A stretch of DNA of 64,000 nucleotides from Fennellomyces sp. T-0311 (Eukaryota; Mucoromycota; Mucoromycetes; Mucorales; Lichtheimiaceae), in contig JALLLT010000049.1 of assembly GCA_025266875.1 (NCBI GenBank), positions 62,001-126,000 of the forward strand, given 5' to 3'. A model generated the notes under the pieces. The model searched no databases. It saw only the letters and a list, made by a program, of their open reading frames with translations, and was not told the origin of the DNA. Position numbers and translations under genes: made by a program. Shown here one piece after another: positions 23,762 to 34,239 of this stretch (its first letter is position 1; each line of letters starts with the position of its first letter).

Positions 23762-24652
23762 ATGACCCTGTCCTTGGCCAGACGGAATAAGAAAAAAGAC
23801 CACCACCACGACGACGACGACTACGACCACTCCAAATTCCACAAACTCAAGCGACAGCTGCTGCCGTGGTCCTCGTCCAGCCACGACAAGAGCCGGCGCT
23901 CGTCCATTGGGGCATTTTTCCAGAGCATCTGCAGCCATGAGCAGCCACTTTTTGATACCCGCAGAAGACGCAGCACCAGCTCGTTTGCGAACGACGCACT
24001 GTTTGAAAAATACCGTTACAAGAAGCAGTCGACTCTGGATCTGGGCAAGACCAATAAATCGCAATCGGCCCCGCCGTCCTCACTACCCAGCAGCCATGAC
24101 GACCCAGAGGAGGAGGAAGCCATGACACCGCGCGTCATTTGTTGGCAGGACGACAAGTTGCCCCAAGGGATTCTCGTCAAACACAGGCATACCGCCAGCT
24201 TGCAGTACTCGTCTCCTCACATGCCCTTGCATAGACGGAGCAGGTCAACGGCGACACATATCCGCCATTACTCGCACGTGTCGTACATTTCTTCGTCCAA
24301 CATCACTGCCCACTCTGAGGATCTGACTGCCAAAGAATTCGCCGACATTGCAGGCATCAAAATCCTGCCTGAAGACGACAATCAGAGCCAACATAATGAA
24401 CTCACCGTCGAAGAGACCCACAATGACCAGGTGAGCTTGGATGAAGAATGTTTATCCGTCAAAAGCAGCGGCCTGTCCGCCCTCAAACCAACCATTATGG
24501 ATGATGCGTTCTGGCGCAACGAGTCAGCGTCAACCAAGTCTTCCGACGAAGAAGACATCCCACCATTAGCGCGCCTACTCCCCCCGCTTCCTCCCCAACG
24601 CAAAGTCATCAAGAAAGGTCGTTTCGAAATCCATGTTGAATCTGCCGCCTAA
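23762..24652 (+). CDS. Unrecognised basic, serine-rich protein
   Basis: A single open frame of about 296 residues starting MTLSLARRNKKKDHHHDDDD. Features: a His/Asp cluster at residues 12-25, several basic/Ser patches (DKSRRSSIGAFFQSICSHEQ, RRRRSTSSF, RRSRSTATHIRHYSH) resembling kinase-site-rich linkers, and an acidic C-terminal third ending KVIKKGRFEIHVESAA. No signal peptide or membrane segment and no domain I recognise; probably largely disordered and phosphorylated. Support for being real: long uninterrupted frame, an ATG after a pyrimidine-rich leader, and a T-rich downstream region. Function unknown. Confidence 0.65.
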   Translation: MTLSLARRNKKKDHHHDDDDYDHSKFHKLKRQLLPWSSSSHDKSRRSSIGAFFQSICSHEQPLFDTRRRRSTSSFANDALFEKYRYKKQSTLDLGKTNKSQSAPPSSLPSSHDDPEEEEAMTPRVICWQDDKLPQGILVKHRHTASLQYSSPHMPLHRRSRSTATHIRHYSHVSYISSSNITAHSEDLTAKEFADIAGIKILPEDDNQSQHNELTVEETHNDQVSLDEECLSVKSSGLSALKPTIMDDAFWRNESASTKSSDEEDIPPLARLLPPLPPQRKVIKKGRFEIHVESAA

Positions 24653-24977
24653 TTTCCCTCTATACATAGTCTTTTTTATATATACCTTTTTGTTGTTTTG
24701 TCGCCACTCACTCAATCACTTCACTCAATCACGCTTCTTTTTTTTTACTTACACACATGCTTTTTGGTCCGCTTTTTTTTATCGTACAGCCAAATAATAC
24801 TCTGTTCCTTTTGCACCATTAAAGTTTTTGGGTAACATGCTGTCAAATCACTTGCGGGCTTGAAGAGTTATGACACATCATGAGTTACTCCGACATCTAT
24901 ATCTACAACTTTTTTTTTCTTTTCGATCTACGTACTTGTTTTTTTGCATATTTTTTTTTATTATAATAGAGGCAGCA
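24653..24977. other. Spacer before threonine deaminase
   Basis: 325 bases of T-rich sequence holding the 3' end of the upstream gene and the ILV1 promoter/leader. An ATG at 24870 is in frame with ILV1 and open through to it (see findings). Confidence 0.5.
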
Positions 24978-26818
24978 ATGGCAGTAACAAAGAACGGCTT
25001 AGTCAACACAAACCCAACCATCAAGAGCCAACACCCGCATGTCGCATACACGGAATCGGACAACCATCCCGATTACCTCCGTCTCATTCTCACTTCGCGT
25101 GTATATGATATTGTCAAGGAAACCCCATTACAAGAAGCCATCAACCTGAATTGCAAAATGGGTACCAAGTTTTATTTAAAACGTGAAGACCTCCAACCCG
25201 TCTTTTCATTCAAGATCCGTGGCGCATACAACAAGCTGGCAAACCTATCTCCCGAAGAAAAAGCAGCAGGCGTCATTGCCTGTTCTGCAGGTATATTTAA
25301 CTCATTGTCTTTATTAAAGTTTGCTCACGATAGCATCCAGGTAACCATGCACAAGGCGTTGCCATGGCTGCAGCGAAATTAGGCATCAAAGCAAAAATTG
25401 TCATGCCAGCCATGTGTCCCGCTATCAAGGTAATTTGAACAGCCAAATTCGGGCATACAAGATGATAACACGATGGATGCACCAGTGGCGCAACGTGAAA
25501 CGATTAGGTGCCGAAGTGATCCTTCACGGCGATGACTTTGATACAGCCAAAAAAGAATGCGTCCGACTTATGGAAGAAGAAGGTTTAACCAACATCCCAC
25601 CCTACGACGATCCATACGTGATTGCTGGCCAAGGAACGATTGGTATGGAAATCCTTCGACAGCACGACGTGAACGATATTGCCGCGATCTACATCACCGT
25701 TGGCGGAGGTGGATTGATTGCCGGTATCGGGAGCTACGTCAAACGCATTGCGCCGCACATCAAAATCATTGCCGTCGAAGCCAACGATGCGGACGCCATG
25801 ACGCGCAGTTTGGAACAAAAAGAACGCGTGGAACTGAGCGAAGTCGGTTTGTTTGCGGATGGTGCAGCCGTCCGCATTGTGGGCGAAGAGAACTTTAGGG
25901 TTGCGCGACAAGTGGTTGACGACGTGGTCAACGTTTCGAATGACGAGATTTGTGCTGCCATCAAGGATGTCTTTGAAGATACCCGATCCATCTGCGAACC
26001 TACTGGTGCACTTGCACTGGCGGGTGCAAAGAAATACAATGACCTCCACCCGGAATTGAACAACGGCAAGGCTCACGTCGCGATTGTTTCGGGCGCCAAC
26101 GTCAATTTCGATCGACTGCGGTTCATTAGCGAACGCGCGGAATTGGGTGAAAAGAACGAAGCGTTTTGTCATGTCAAGATTCCGGAACGACCAGGAAGCT
26201 TTATGAAGATGATTGAAAATGTCCTGCCAAGAAACATTACAGAGTTCACATATCGTTATTCAGACCCAAAGGACGCCCACGTTTACATTAGTTTTAAGGT
26301 CGATAATCTGGCTACGGAGGTCGATCAGGTCTTGAAGGGTTGGGCAGCCGATGGATTGGAAGGCACCGACGTTAGTCACAATGAACTGGCAAAGACGCAT
26401 GCACGTTACATGGTGGGTGGGCGAGAACGACCAGAACATGAACGCGTCTTCCGATTTGGTATGTTTGTATATGGATGTTTGGATTCTTCAAAAAACTCAT
26501 CATTTTCGTGTTCATCTAGTTTTCCCTGAACGACCGGGTGCATTGATGAAGTTCTTGAAGGGGCTGGACACATCATGGAACGTGTCATTGTTCAACTACC
26601 GCAATCACGGTGACGGTAAGTGCTTTGCTCATCGGGGTCACGATAGTAGGCTTGAAAAATATTCATGCGTTATGCTAGATATGGGCAAGGTGTTTGTTGG
26701 CATCCAAGTACCTCCTCAAGATTATGCAGCATTCGATGTATTCCTCAAGCAGCTGGGCTACCACTACGAAGAGGAGACCGATAATGTAGTTTATAAGACT
26801 TTCTTGTACAAACAATAA
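24978..26818 (+). CDS. ILV1: Threonine deaminase (threonine ammonia-lyase, biosynthetic)
   Basis: PLP enzyme converting L-threonine to 2-oxobutanoate and ammonia, the first committed step to isoleucine, normally mitochondrial and feedback-inhibited by isoleucine. Five exons in phase: 24978-25290, 25341-25429, 25486-26458, 26520-26615 and 26679-26818, giving about 536 residues. The catalytic domain has [20 protein letters not shown] (Lys of SFK binds PLP), the [10 protein letters not shown] loop spliced across intron 1, and the phosphate-binding GGGGL. Two ACT-like regulatory repeats follow, each starting with FPERPG/IPERPG and containing [10 protein letters not shown] and [10 protein letters not shown], so this is the long allosteric form. 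The ATG at 24978 fits fungal orthologues, but lacks an evident mitochondrial presequence; an upstream in-frame ATG gives a hydrophobic extension. Confidence 0.93.
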
Positions 26819-27271
26819 ATGAACCACACGTTAGATCCACAATCGAATAGGATGCTTTCTGAGCGATCCACACTTTCAAAAAAGTAACCCCCTTTCTTTT
26901 TGCTTTGATTTGTTTCAGGTTCACGCCACAGAGCAGCTGATAAACTCAGCATCTCTCCAACTTGCCACCGCGGCCTATCCGATGGCCAGAGGAGAAAGCA
27001 AGGGCAAGACGACCTGATGCCATATGACGCTCGACAATTTCAAAATAACAAGATTGGACAACTTGTTGGAGTTGCTAATACTTATTCATCCCATGTTTCA
27101 ACGTAAACAACGGTGATCCGTCTACTTCCGGGGCATTCGGGTATAAATAAAGTCTGTCTGAACGCGCTCATGCTGTAACGCTTTTCCTTCCTTGTTTCTT
27201 TTTTTTTGACACCACCCTCCTCCATCCAGTTCAAGAAGACAAAAATAAACGACGCGCTCCTCTTTCAAGAA
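26819..27271. other. ILV1-Argonaute spacer
   Basis: About 450 bases with no coding signal; contains the 3' region of ILV1 and the Argonaute promoter with a clear TATA-like box at 27142-27149. Confidence 0.5.
27142..27149 (+). promoter_or_regulatory. Candidate TATA box for Argonaute
   Basis: TATAAATA about 123 bases upstream of the Argonaute ATG, followed by a pyrimidine-rich leader. Position and match are good; use is not shown. Confidence 0.45.
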
Positions 27272-30119
27272 ATGGCTCTCCAATTGACCGACTACGTGCT
27301 ACGCCCTGAACCTGGCAAAAACGGCCGACCCGTACGCGTCCGAAGCAACTTTTTCGAAGTCCAGCACTTCCCCAACCAAACTGTCCATCATTACGACATT
27401 AACATTGACCAAGCCAATGCACCTCCGGCGGTGTATCGCAAGGTTTGGAAGCAGTTTGAAGATATGGGCGGTCAAGGCATTCTACGTGGCATCCGCACCG
27501 TTTACGACGGTCGCAAGAACGTGTTTGCCCCGCAACCTTTGGATCTGGGACCGGGCAACAATGCTGGACAATTTGAAGTATGTGTTCGCATGGCAACAAT
27601 CCATTTTTTTTTTGACAGCTTTACATTCTAGGTTGAGTTACGCGATCAAGATTCAACAACCAAACGTGCGGGTGGCACCTTCCGCATTCGTATCAAGAAG
27701 GCGGGTGAAATCAACATGGACGAACTTGGACGCTTCTTGGAGTCGCGCACTCGACTGACACCCAATTGCTTGACTGGTAAGTCATGTGTGCGTGTTGATA
27801 TATCAGCAGCGACAACTTAAATATATGATGTATACATAGCCATCATGGTTTTGGACGTGTTGATTCGTCACATGCCCAGCATGCTTTATGCAACTGTTGG
27901 CCGATCCTTCTTTACTCCTCAAGAACGCCGTGCATTGCCCAACGGTGCCGAAGTCTGGCAAGGTTTCTACCAATCTGCGCGACCTGGTGTTGGTAAGCAG
28001 ACCCTGTTGTATTACGCCAAAAAAAAGGGTCAACGCCTGATACAAAAAGTTGGATAGGCAAGATGATGATCAACGTCGATGTCAGTGCTACGGCGTTTTA
28101 CGAAAGTGACAACTTGCCACACATGGCAGCCAAGATTCTGGGCCGGCGATCCGTAGACGAGCTTCGACGGGGGATCAGCGAGCGAGATCGAGCCAAATTG
28201 GAAAAGGCGCTGAAGAATCTCAAGGTGCAAATCAACCATCGAGGCGAGACAAACAAGCGCAAGTACAAGATTCAAAAGCTGACGCCCAGTCCGACGGAAC
28301 GCACGATCTTCAAGGACCAGGATGGCACGGAGATGAGTGTTGCGGCGTACTTTAGCAAGCGGTACAACATCCGGTTGCAATTCCCGTTCCTGCCCTGCAT
28401 TGTTGTGAAGAAGGAGTTGTTCTTGCCCATGGAAGTGTGCGACATTGTGGCAGGCCAGCGATTCATGAAGAAGCTGAACGAGAAGCAAACGGCCGAGATG
28501 ATCAAGTTCACTTGTCAAAAGCCAGCGATCCGTGCCAACAAGATCAAGCAAGGGTTTGGTCTGTTGCAGTATCGGGACAACCCCTATATGGAGCAGTTTG
28601 GCATGACGGTCAAGCAGGAGATGGCCATGATCCAGGCACGTGTTTTGAATACGCCCCAGGTGTGTTACTCCAATGCGACGCCGGAAGGTACGTTTGTTCC
28701 GGTGGGCGGCGCCTGGAACCTCCGTGGCAAAAAAGTGGCGCAGGGTGCAACGCTGGGGTCGTGGTCGGTCGTCAACTTTCATTCGCAATTGCACAACCAA
28801 GCCATCAGCCGGTTCGTTCGGGAGCTGTGCCAGACGTTCATTGATACGGGGTTGAATGTGGTCAACCGCAACCCGCCTATCACCCACGGCGACCCTCAAG
28901 GCAGCGTCGAACGCGTTTTGAAAGAGGCGTGGCTCAAGGCGGGCAACACTGCCAAGGCGACACCTCAGCTGATCCTGTGCATTCTTCCCAACACGGGCGT
29001 GCCTCTGTATGCCGAAATCAAGCGAGTGTCGGACACGGTGATTGGCATTCCTACGCAGTGCGTGCAGAGCAAGCATATCAACGATGCCAAGAAGCAGTAC
29101 TGCGCCAACGTGTGTTTGAAGGTCAACATGAAGCTCGGTGGCATGAACTTGTACTTGTCATCTGCGCAGATCCCGTTCATTGCCGAAAAGCCTACCATTG
29201 TGTTTGGTGGCGACGTGACACATCCTGCCCCGGGTGATATGAACCGTCCATCGGTGGCGGCATTGACGGCGTCCATGGATGCCCGGGCTTCTCGATATGC
29301 CAGTGCCATCCGAGTGCAAACCAACCGCCACGAAATCATTGCCGATCTGGCCAACATGGTCAAGGAATTGCTGAAAAGCTTTTACCAGTCGTGCGGCCAA
29401 AAGCCTGATCGCATTCTCTTTTATCGTGACGGCATCTCGGAGGGACAGTTTAGTGCTGTGCTTGAGAACGAAATCCGCCAGATCCATGCGGCGTGTGAGT
29501 CCCTGGACCGAGACTACCATCCCAAGGTGACGTTTGTTGTTGTCCAGAAACGACACCACGCCCGCTTTTTCCCTGTGGAGAACCGTGATGCTGATCGAAC
29601 AGGCAACTGCCAACCGGGTACTGTGGTCGATACTGAAATCGTGCATCCGTTCGAATTTGACTTTTGTAAGTGCTCTTTCTTTTGGCTTAGCGCACACACA
29701 CAGCAGCAGCACCCGATTAACGTGGTATGATAGACCTTCAATCCCATGCAGGCTTGCAGGGCACCTCGCGTCCGACTCATTATCATGTCTTGTACGACGA
29801 AAACAACTTTAGCTCTGATTCGCTGCAGGAGCTTACTTACAAGCTGTGCTATATCTATGGACGGGCCACACGTGCAGTGTCTATCGTTCCGCCCGCGTAC
29901 TATGCCGATTTGGTGGCGGCCCGTGCCCGTTTCCACCGCCGGGGCGAGAACTGGTCTGACACTGAAGCCACTTCCGAAAGCATCGACTCTGAACAGCAGA
30001 TTGCCACGTTTGCCACGGTCAAACCTGAGTTGCAGAAAGGTATGACTTTTTTTTTTGTTCTTGTTGGGGTTATTTATGTTCTGATCGATGGATGCCCATT
30101 AGTGATGTACTACATGTGA
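27272..30119 (+). CDS. Argonaute protein (AGO clade, slicer-competent)
   Basis: Core RNA-silencing effector that binds small RNAs and cleaves complementary transcripts. Six exons in phase: 27272-27577, 27632-27776, 27840-27992, 28058-29665, 29734-30039 and 30103-30119, total about 844 residues. Domains in order: N domain from [19 protein letters not shown], linker 1, PAZ (about residues 210-340), MID with [20 protein letters not shown], and PIWI from about residue 520. The PIWI acidic/histidine tetrad appears intact: FGGDVTHP (Asp), a Glu in [25 protein letters not shown] (Asp) and [13 protein letters not shown] (His). The end is a 17-nt exon giving VMYYM, a typical buried hydrophobic AGO C-terminus. 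The start is the first ATG in frame. Neighbouring transposon remains are a natural target for such a system, although no link is shown. Confidence 0.95.
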
Positions 30120-30583
30120 AGATGCCTTTTTTCTTTTTTTTATACCTCTGCGCGTAGCAGCCCTGGCTCTTCCCTGTTGCCTCACCTAGGATGCACTACT
30201 TTTGCACATAATAAAAGGAGCACTGGAAACAACAAAGCAGCGGACAAAGAGTTGTTTGTTTGTTTATGGCTTGAGTGATGGGGGTCGTGGTCCGTGAGTG
30301 ATGTTGGCCCAAAAGCAATTTTGTATTTTCACATGGCAAAATACAAAGCGATAAGCCAAACACTTGTCTGCCTGTGCGTGAGTCGTTTTGCTCCCTTTTT
30401 TTCCTTACTCATTGCCATTCCAACGCCCCCCATTGAACCCAATCATCAATAGGAGATTGTTTCTGGGTTCGCCTCTCACCTGTCTCTTTCTCTTTCCTCC
30501 ACTTGTTTTTTCCCTCCTTCGTTTTCTGCCCTTTTCTTAGCCACAAAAAGCACAACAGCAAGCGACATTACGAATCCAACACA
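30120..30583. other. Argonaute-DnaJ spacer
   Basis: About 460 bases, no coding signal. Contains a TATTTTGTA-like AT-rich patch at 30320-30350 and a pyrimidine-rich leader before 30584. Confidence 0.45.
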
Positions 30584-31730
30584 ATGCCATTTATCAATCC
30601 ATGGTCCAGCCCGCCCCGACCGACCCCGAAAAAGCAGCCGCCACTCGAGGGCGAAAAGAAGTACCAATACGTCGAAGAGATCCTGAGCGCGCCCGACTAC
30701 TACCATGTGTTGGGGGTTGGCAAGGAGGCGCCCACTGAAGACATTCGACGAGCTTACATACGGGTAAACGATCGATGTGCGCCTGCTCAAAAGGGGATAA
30801 TGGTCTAACACCTTGTCATTTAGCGAAGTCGAGTATGTCATCCTGATAAATTCGTGCCGCCTTATCCGCGCGCTACCGAAAGCTTTCAGCGTAAGCCTGT
30901 AGAAAAGTGATGGATAGGGAGATGGACTAAGGAGCAATTGTATATAGTCTTGTCGCTGGCCTATGAGACGCTGAGCAACCCCTCCTCCAAACTGATGTAC
31001 GATCTGTCCAAGCAGCAGCACCCCATGGCATCGCCAATGCACGACGACGACGAGAATCCCAACGACACACTCCAGCGCGTGCTGCATCAGGTGAGCGACA
31101 TTTTCGATCCATTGTTTCATGATGTTTTTTTTTTATTAACCGGCAGCAAAATTGTTAGCTGTTTATTGAAATGATGGATGGCGAATTTCAGACCATGCGA
31201 GCGTTTATCCGTACGTTGTGTTCGTTCGCATTGCGTTGCGCTGCATACTCACCTCATATCCATAGATGCTTTGAACGAAACCAACCCGGGCATGCACATC
31301 AGCGAGGACGCCATTATCCAGATCGAGCTGGCCTTTCGCAAAATGCGAGAGGTATTACTATGTAAGAAAAGCTTGTCCTTGTCCCTCCCCCCAAAGAAAA
31401 ATAAGGAAATTGTACTCACGTTCATATGAAGCCACCCACACGTATTACAAGGTGATCCAGTTTGAGCTGATGCGCCTGTACGAGCTGCAACAGGAGCTCC
31501 GGCGCCTGTCTTACTTTGACCTGTGGCGCAGAATGCGGCTCTCCATCACCATCTGCAAGGTGCTTCTCCAGCTGCCCATCATGATCAATACTGCGTCACG
31601 GGAGAAGCGGGAGCGGCTGCAGCTGGAGGACGCCAGCAAGGACGGGCTTCTTGGCATGCGCGTGGAGAACGCTCTTAAATTAGCCGTGGGGCTCCTCGAG
31701 GCGGGCGAGCGCTACGCTACCGCTTGGTGA
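30584..31730 (+). CDS. J-domain (DnaJ/Hsp40) protein
   Basis: Hsp70 co-chaperone, probably cytosolic or nuclear. Six exons in phase: 30584-30763, 30824-30890, 30948-31090, 31159-31210, 31266-31361 and 31432-31730, about 278 residues. The J domain (about residues 30-105) has DYYHVLGVGKEAPTEDIRRA, the essential VCHPDK across an exon junction and LLSLAYETLSNPSSKLMYDL. There is no Gly/Phe region or zinc-finger, so it is class C. The C-terminal part is helical (YYKVIQFELMRLYELQQELR, then LSITICKVLLQLPIMINTAS) and of no domain I can name. Start at 30584 follows a good A-rich context. Confidence 0.85.
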
Positions 31731-32162
31731 TGACGGCGACGGCCACATACACAAAATGATACCCCTCCCCCTTCTTTTTTATTTGCATTCTTTTTTGGGT
31801 AAAGCACATATATATATCTCTTTCCCTTGCTCCAGCGCCTATAATAGTACATAATCTTTCTTTTTTTCTCTGCACAAAAAAAACATGGGCTCGACTCTGT
31901 CGCTGCGGAACAGCGTCCGAAGCGTTTGTACCAATTCTCCAAAACAAGCGCGGTTGTCATACTTGCAGCGGGGTTGCTTGAATAACGATGGAGGGCTTGG
32001 ATCGCCCATCAGAAAGAGGAAAGGAACGCAAGCCAAGCCCGTCGAGCGGTTTAAAAATAACTTTTTTTTTTCCAAACCCCGTTGGTTAACTAACATGAAG
32101 GTCCCCGCCTTCCTCTTTCGCAACCCACTCTTTTTTTCTTTTCATTTTTTTTTTATTTCCTC
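31731..32162. other. Spacer before syntaxin, with a possible uORF
   Basis: About 430 bases, T-rich just before the syntaxin ATG. A 93-codon frame starting at 31885 overlaps the syntaxin start as ATGA (see findings). No other coding signal. Confidence 0.45.
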
Positions 32163-33119
32163 ATGAGCGTCGATCGGCTTGCAGAACTTTCACGCCCTGC
32201 GCAAGCCGCCGGGGGTCAGCCACCACCGGGCCCGGGTCGCTACGAGATGCGTCCCTTGCTGTCATCCCAATCCGACCCGCAATCCATGGATGGTTTCCTG
32301 AGCGAAGTGTCGCATATTCAAGAGACCATCCGGGGCATCAATGAGAACATTTCGCGTATCCAAGGCCTGCAGTCCAGCATGCTCCAAGCGGCGGATGCAC
32401 GTGAAGAAGCCCGGATTCGCACCAACATGGAAGACTTGACCAATGAAACACAGCACATGATGACGCATGTCAAGCAAAAAATCAAGGAAATCGAGCCTAC
32501 GCCGCGACACTCGGATCTGGCCATCCGCAAAAACCAGTTTTCCAATGTGACAAAGTCTTTCATGGACACCATTTCCCGACATCGAACAGTTGCACTGGAC
32601 TTTCAAAAGGCAGAGTCGCGACAGTATGAAAGACAAATCCGTATTGCCAACCCCAACGCCACGCCCGACGAAATCGACCAGGCCATTGCCCAGGCCGAAC
32701 AGGGCCGGCCTGCGGTATTTGCCCAGCAGCTCATGCAGTCCATGACCAACGAGCAGCGCCGATACGACGGCCAGCAGACGTTGGATGCCGTCAAGGAGCG
32801 CCACGAGGATATTCGACGATTGGCAAAGAGCGTCGAGGAGCTGTCGAGCATGTTTGAGGAGATGCAGTTCTTGCTCGAGAACCAGGCCAAGGTGCTCTCC
32901 CAGATCGAGGAAAGCTCCTACCAGGTCGTCGGCGATCTGGAGAAGGGCAACCAGGAGGTCGGCAAGGCCGTGCACTACGCCAAGCTCACCCGAAAGAAGA
33001 AGTGGATTTGTTTTGGTATCTTTGCGGTGATCGTCATCATTTTGGTGATTGTTTTGGCTGTGCACTTTGCCCCATCCGGAGGAGGCGGTGGCGGCGATGC
33101 CCCAGCCGAGCAGCAGTAA
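32163..33119 (+). CDS. Plasma-membrane t-SNARE, syntaxin/Sso family
   Basis: Qa-SNARE for fusion of secretory vesicles at the plasma membrane. Single exon, 318 residues, normal length. The N-terminal linker is proline/glycine-rich. An Habc three-helix domain follows (about residues 38-160: VSHIQETIRGINENISRIQG through VALDFQKAESRQYERQIRIA). The SNARE motif runs at about 205-265, including VEELSSMFEEMQFLLENQ, whose last Gln is the zero-layer residue. After a basic LTRKKKW comes one membrane anchor (IFAVIVIILVIVLAVHF) and then an unusual Gly-rich luminal tail. Intronless, unlike almost all neighbours. The long opposite-strand frame here is a shadow. Confidence 0.92.
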   Translation: MSVDRLAELSRPAQAAGGQPPPGPGRYEMRPLLSSQSDPQSMDGFLSEVSHIQETIRGINENISRIQGLQSSMLQAADAREEARIRTNMEDLTNETQHMMTHVKQKIKEIEPTPRHSDLAIRKNQFSNVTKSFMDTISRHRTVALDFQKAESRQYERQIRIANPNATPDEIDQAIAQAEQGRPAVFAQQLMQSMTNEQRRYDGQQTLDAVKERHEDIRRLAKSVEELSSMFEEMQFLLENQAKVLSQIEESSYQVVGDLEKGNQEVGKAVHYAKLTRKKKWICFGIFAVIVIILVIVLAVHFAPSGGGGGGDAPAEQQ

Positions 33120-33783
33120 ACTATATACATATTTCCTATATACACTCTTTCCTCGCTCTTTTGTAACCTCTCCCACGTGTTCTCTAAAAATCCACCCCTC
33201 GCTCCCCTCCCGTTTACGCGGCCTACCGTTTGTTTCCTTACTTCTTGTGTGTTTTCTTCTTACTTACAAATATATTATTTAAATCCTGATTGTCGCTTCG
33301 ATGACGTGATCATGTTCGCCGTGCCACCATCGTGACGCCGTCCATGCTGCTGCTCGCCTTTTGGTGCCACAGCCATTGTTCAGCCCACCATCTGTTTGTT
33401 TACCGTAAACATGCCTCAATGAACCGTTTTGGTGCCTTGGATCGCCGTCACCTGCATCAACAATGATGCTATTGCTACCCATCAGCTGATCATGGTCTAC
33501 TTGTTGACACCTTATCGGACGAGCAACTGATTCTGTCAAGCCCGACCGTCCAAAATGCGCGTGTCTGACCAGACCCATGGCCGCCAGACAGCACGTGATT
33601 GCCGATCGCTCAACCCATCTGTCCAACAGCCGTCAGTGCCAAGCCAAGGTTGCACACCGAATACCAATGAAATGCTTACCCCAATATATCCGCCGGCATC
33701 ACGAGCGGGTTCATTAGCCACTTTTTGTGCGGTAGACAATTGGTTTCTGACTTGGTTTCTAGGCAAGTAGCATTACGCTTCAC
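33120..33783. other. Intergenic, no gene supported
   Basis: Downstream of syntaxin. A minus-strand frame of 115 codons (33626-33279) has no recognisable motif and is not called. Confidence 0.4.
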
Positions 33784-33879
33784 CTAGAAATACTTGTAGC
33801 ACTCCTCTGGCCAAAACCACACGTTTTGAAAGTTGCCCTCATCCATCTTGGCACCACTGATGACGGGTTCCTGTGGCAT
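33784..33879 (-). CDS. Possible 31-residue microprotein or terminal exon
   Basis: A short minus-strand frame with ATG at 33879 and TAG at 33784. Its sequence (MPQEPVISGAKMDEGNFQNV, then a Trp/Phe/Tyr-rich WFWPEECYKYF end) looks protein-like rather than random. A CAG just inside the frame would also serve as a splice acceptor (TGCCACAG before GAACCC), so it may be the last exon of a gene whose upstream part I could not find. A nearby upstream candidate exon (MRTVCIVPMYDLIQVD, about 34060-34010) does not join in the same phase. No family recognised. Confidence 0.3.
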   Translation of the reverse strand: MPQEPVISGAKMDEGNFQNVWFWPEECYKYF

Positions 33880-34239
33880 TACAAAACATGACAGGTCCGA
33901 GTGATCTATCGCGTGTATACTTTCTTTTTGCTTTTACACAAAGCCTTTTAGTACGTACGTGAGGACATGCCTCGCTCAATAGTTACTGCGATGATATGTA
34001 CAAAAAATAGACTTTACTTGTCGACTTGTATGAGGTCGTACATAGGTACAATACAAACAGTACGCATAAAATCAGCAGTGTTTTGGCAGCCTGCGAGAGA
34101 TTGGACAACTGAAGGGGCATGAACAAATGTGTGTGTGTGTTTTTTTTTTGCAATTTTATGCTTTGTTCACGATGTGCATGATATACTAATCAGTCATTAG
34201 GGATATAATAGTCTCGTAAAGACATATCCCTTGCGCTAG
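33880..34239. other. Intergenic, downstream of F-box gene
   Basis: 360 bases without a supported gene; contains a (TG)n/T-run at 34129-34150. Confidence 0.4.

Noticed and set aside
25585..26172. 195-codon minus-strand frame opposite threonine deaminase
   Set aside because: Antisense to the conserved catalytic exon; no motif.
28030..29076. 348-codon minus-strand frame opposite Argonaute
   Set aside because: Exactly antisense to the conserved PAZ-MID-PIWI exon; composition follows from the codons of the real gene and no domain is present.
32262..33176. 304-codon minus-strand frame opposite the syntaxin
   Set aside because: Shadow of the intronless syntaxin frame; leucine-rich composition arises from reverse-complemented Gln/Glu codons.
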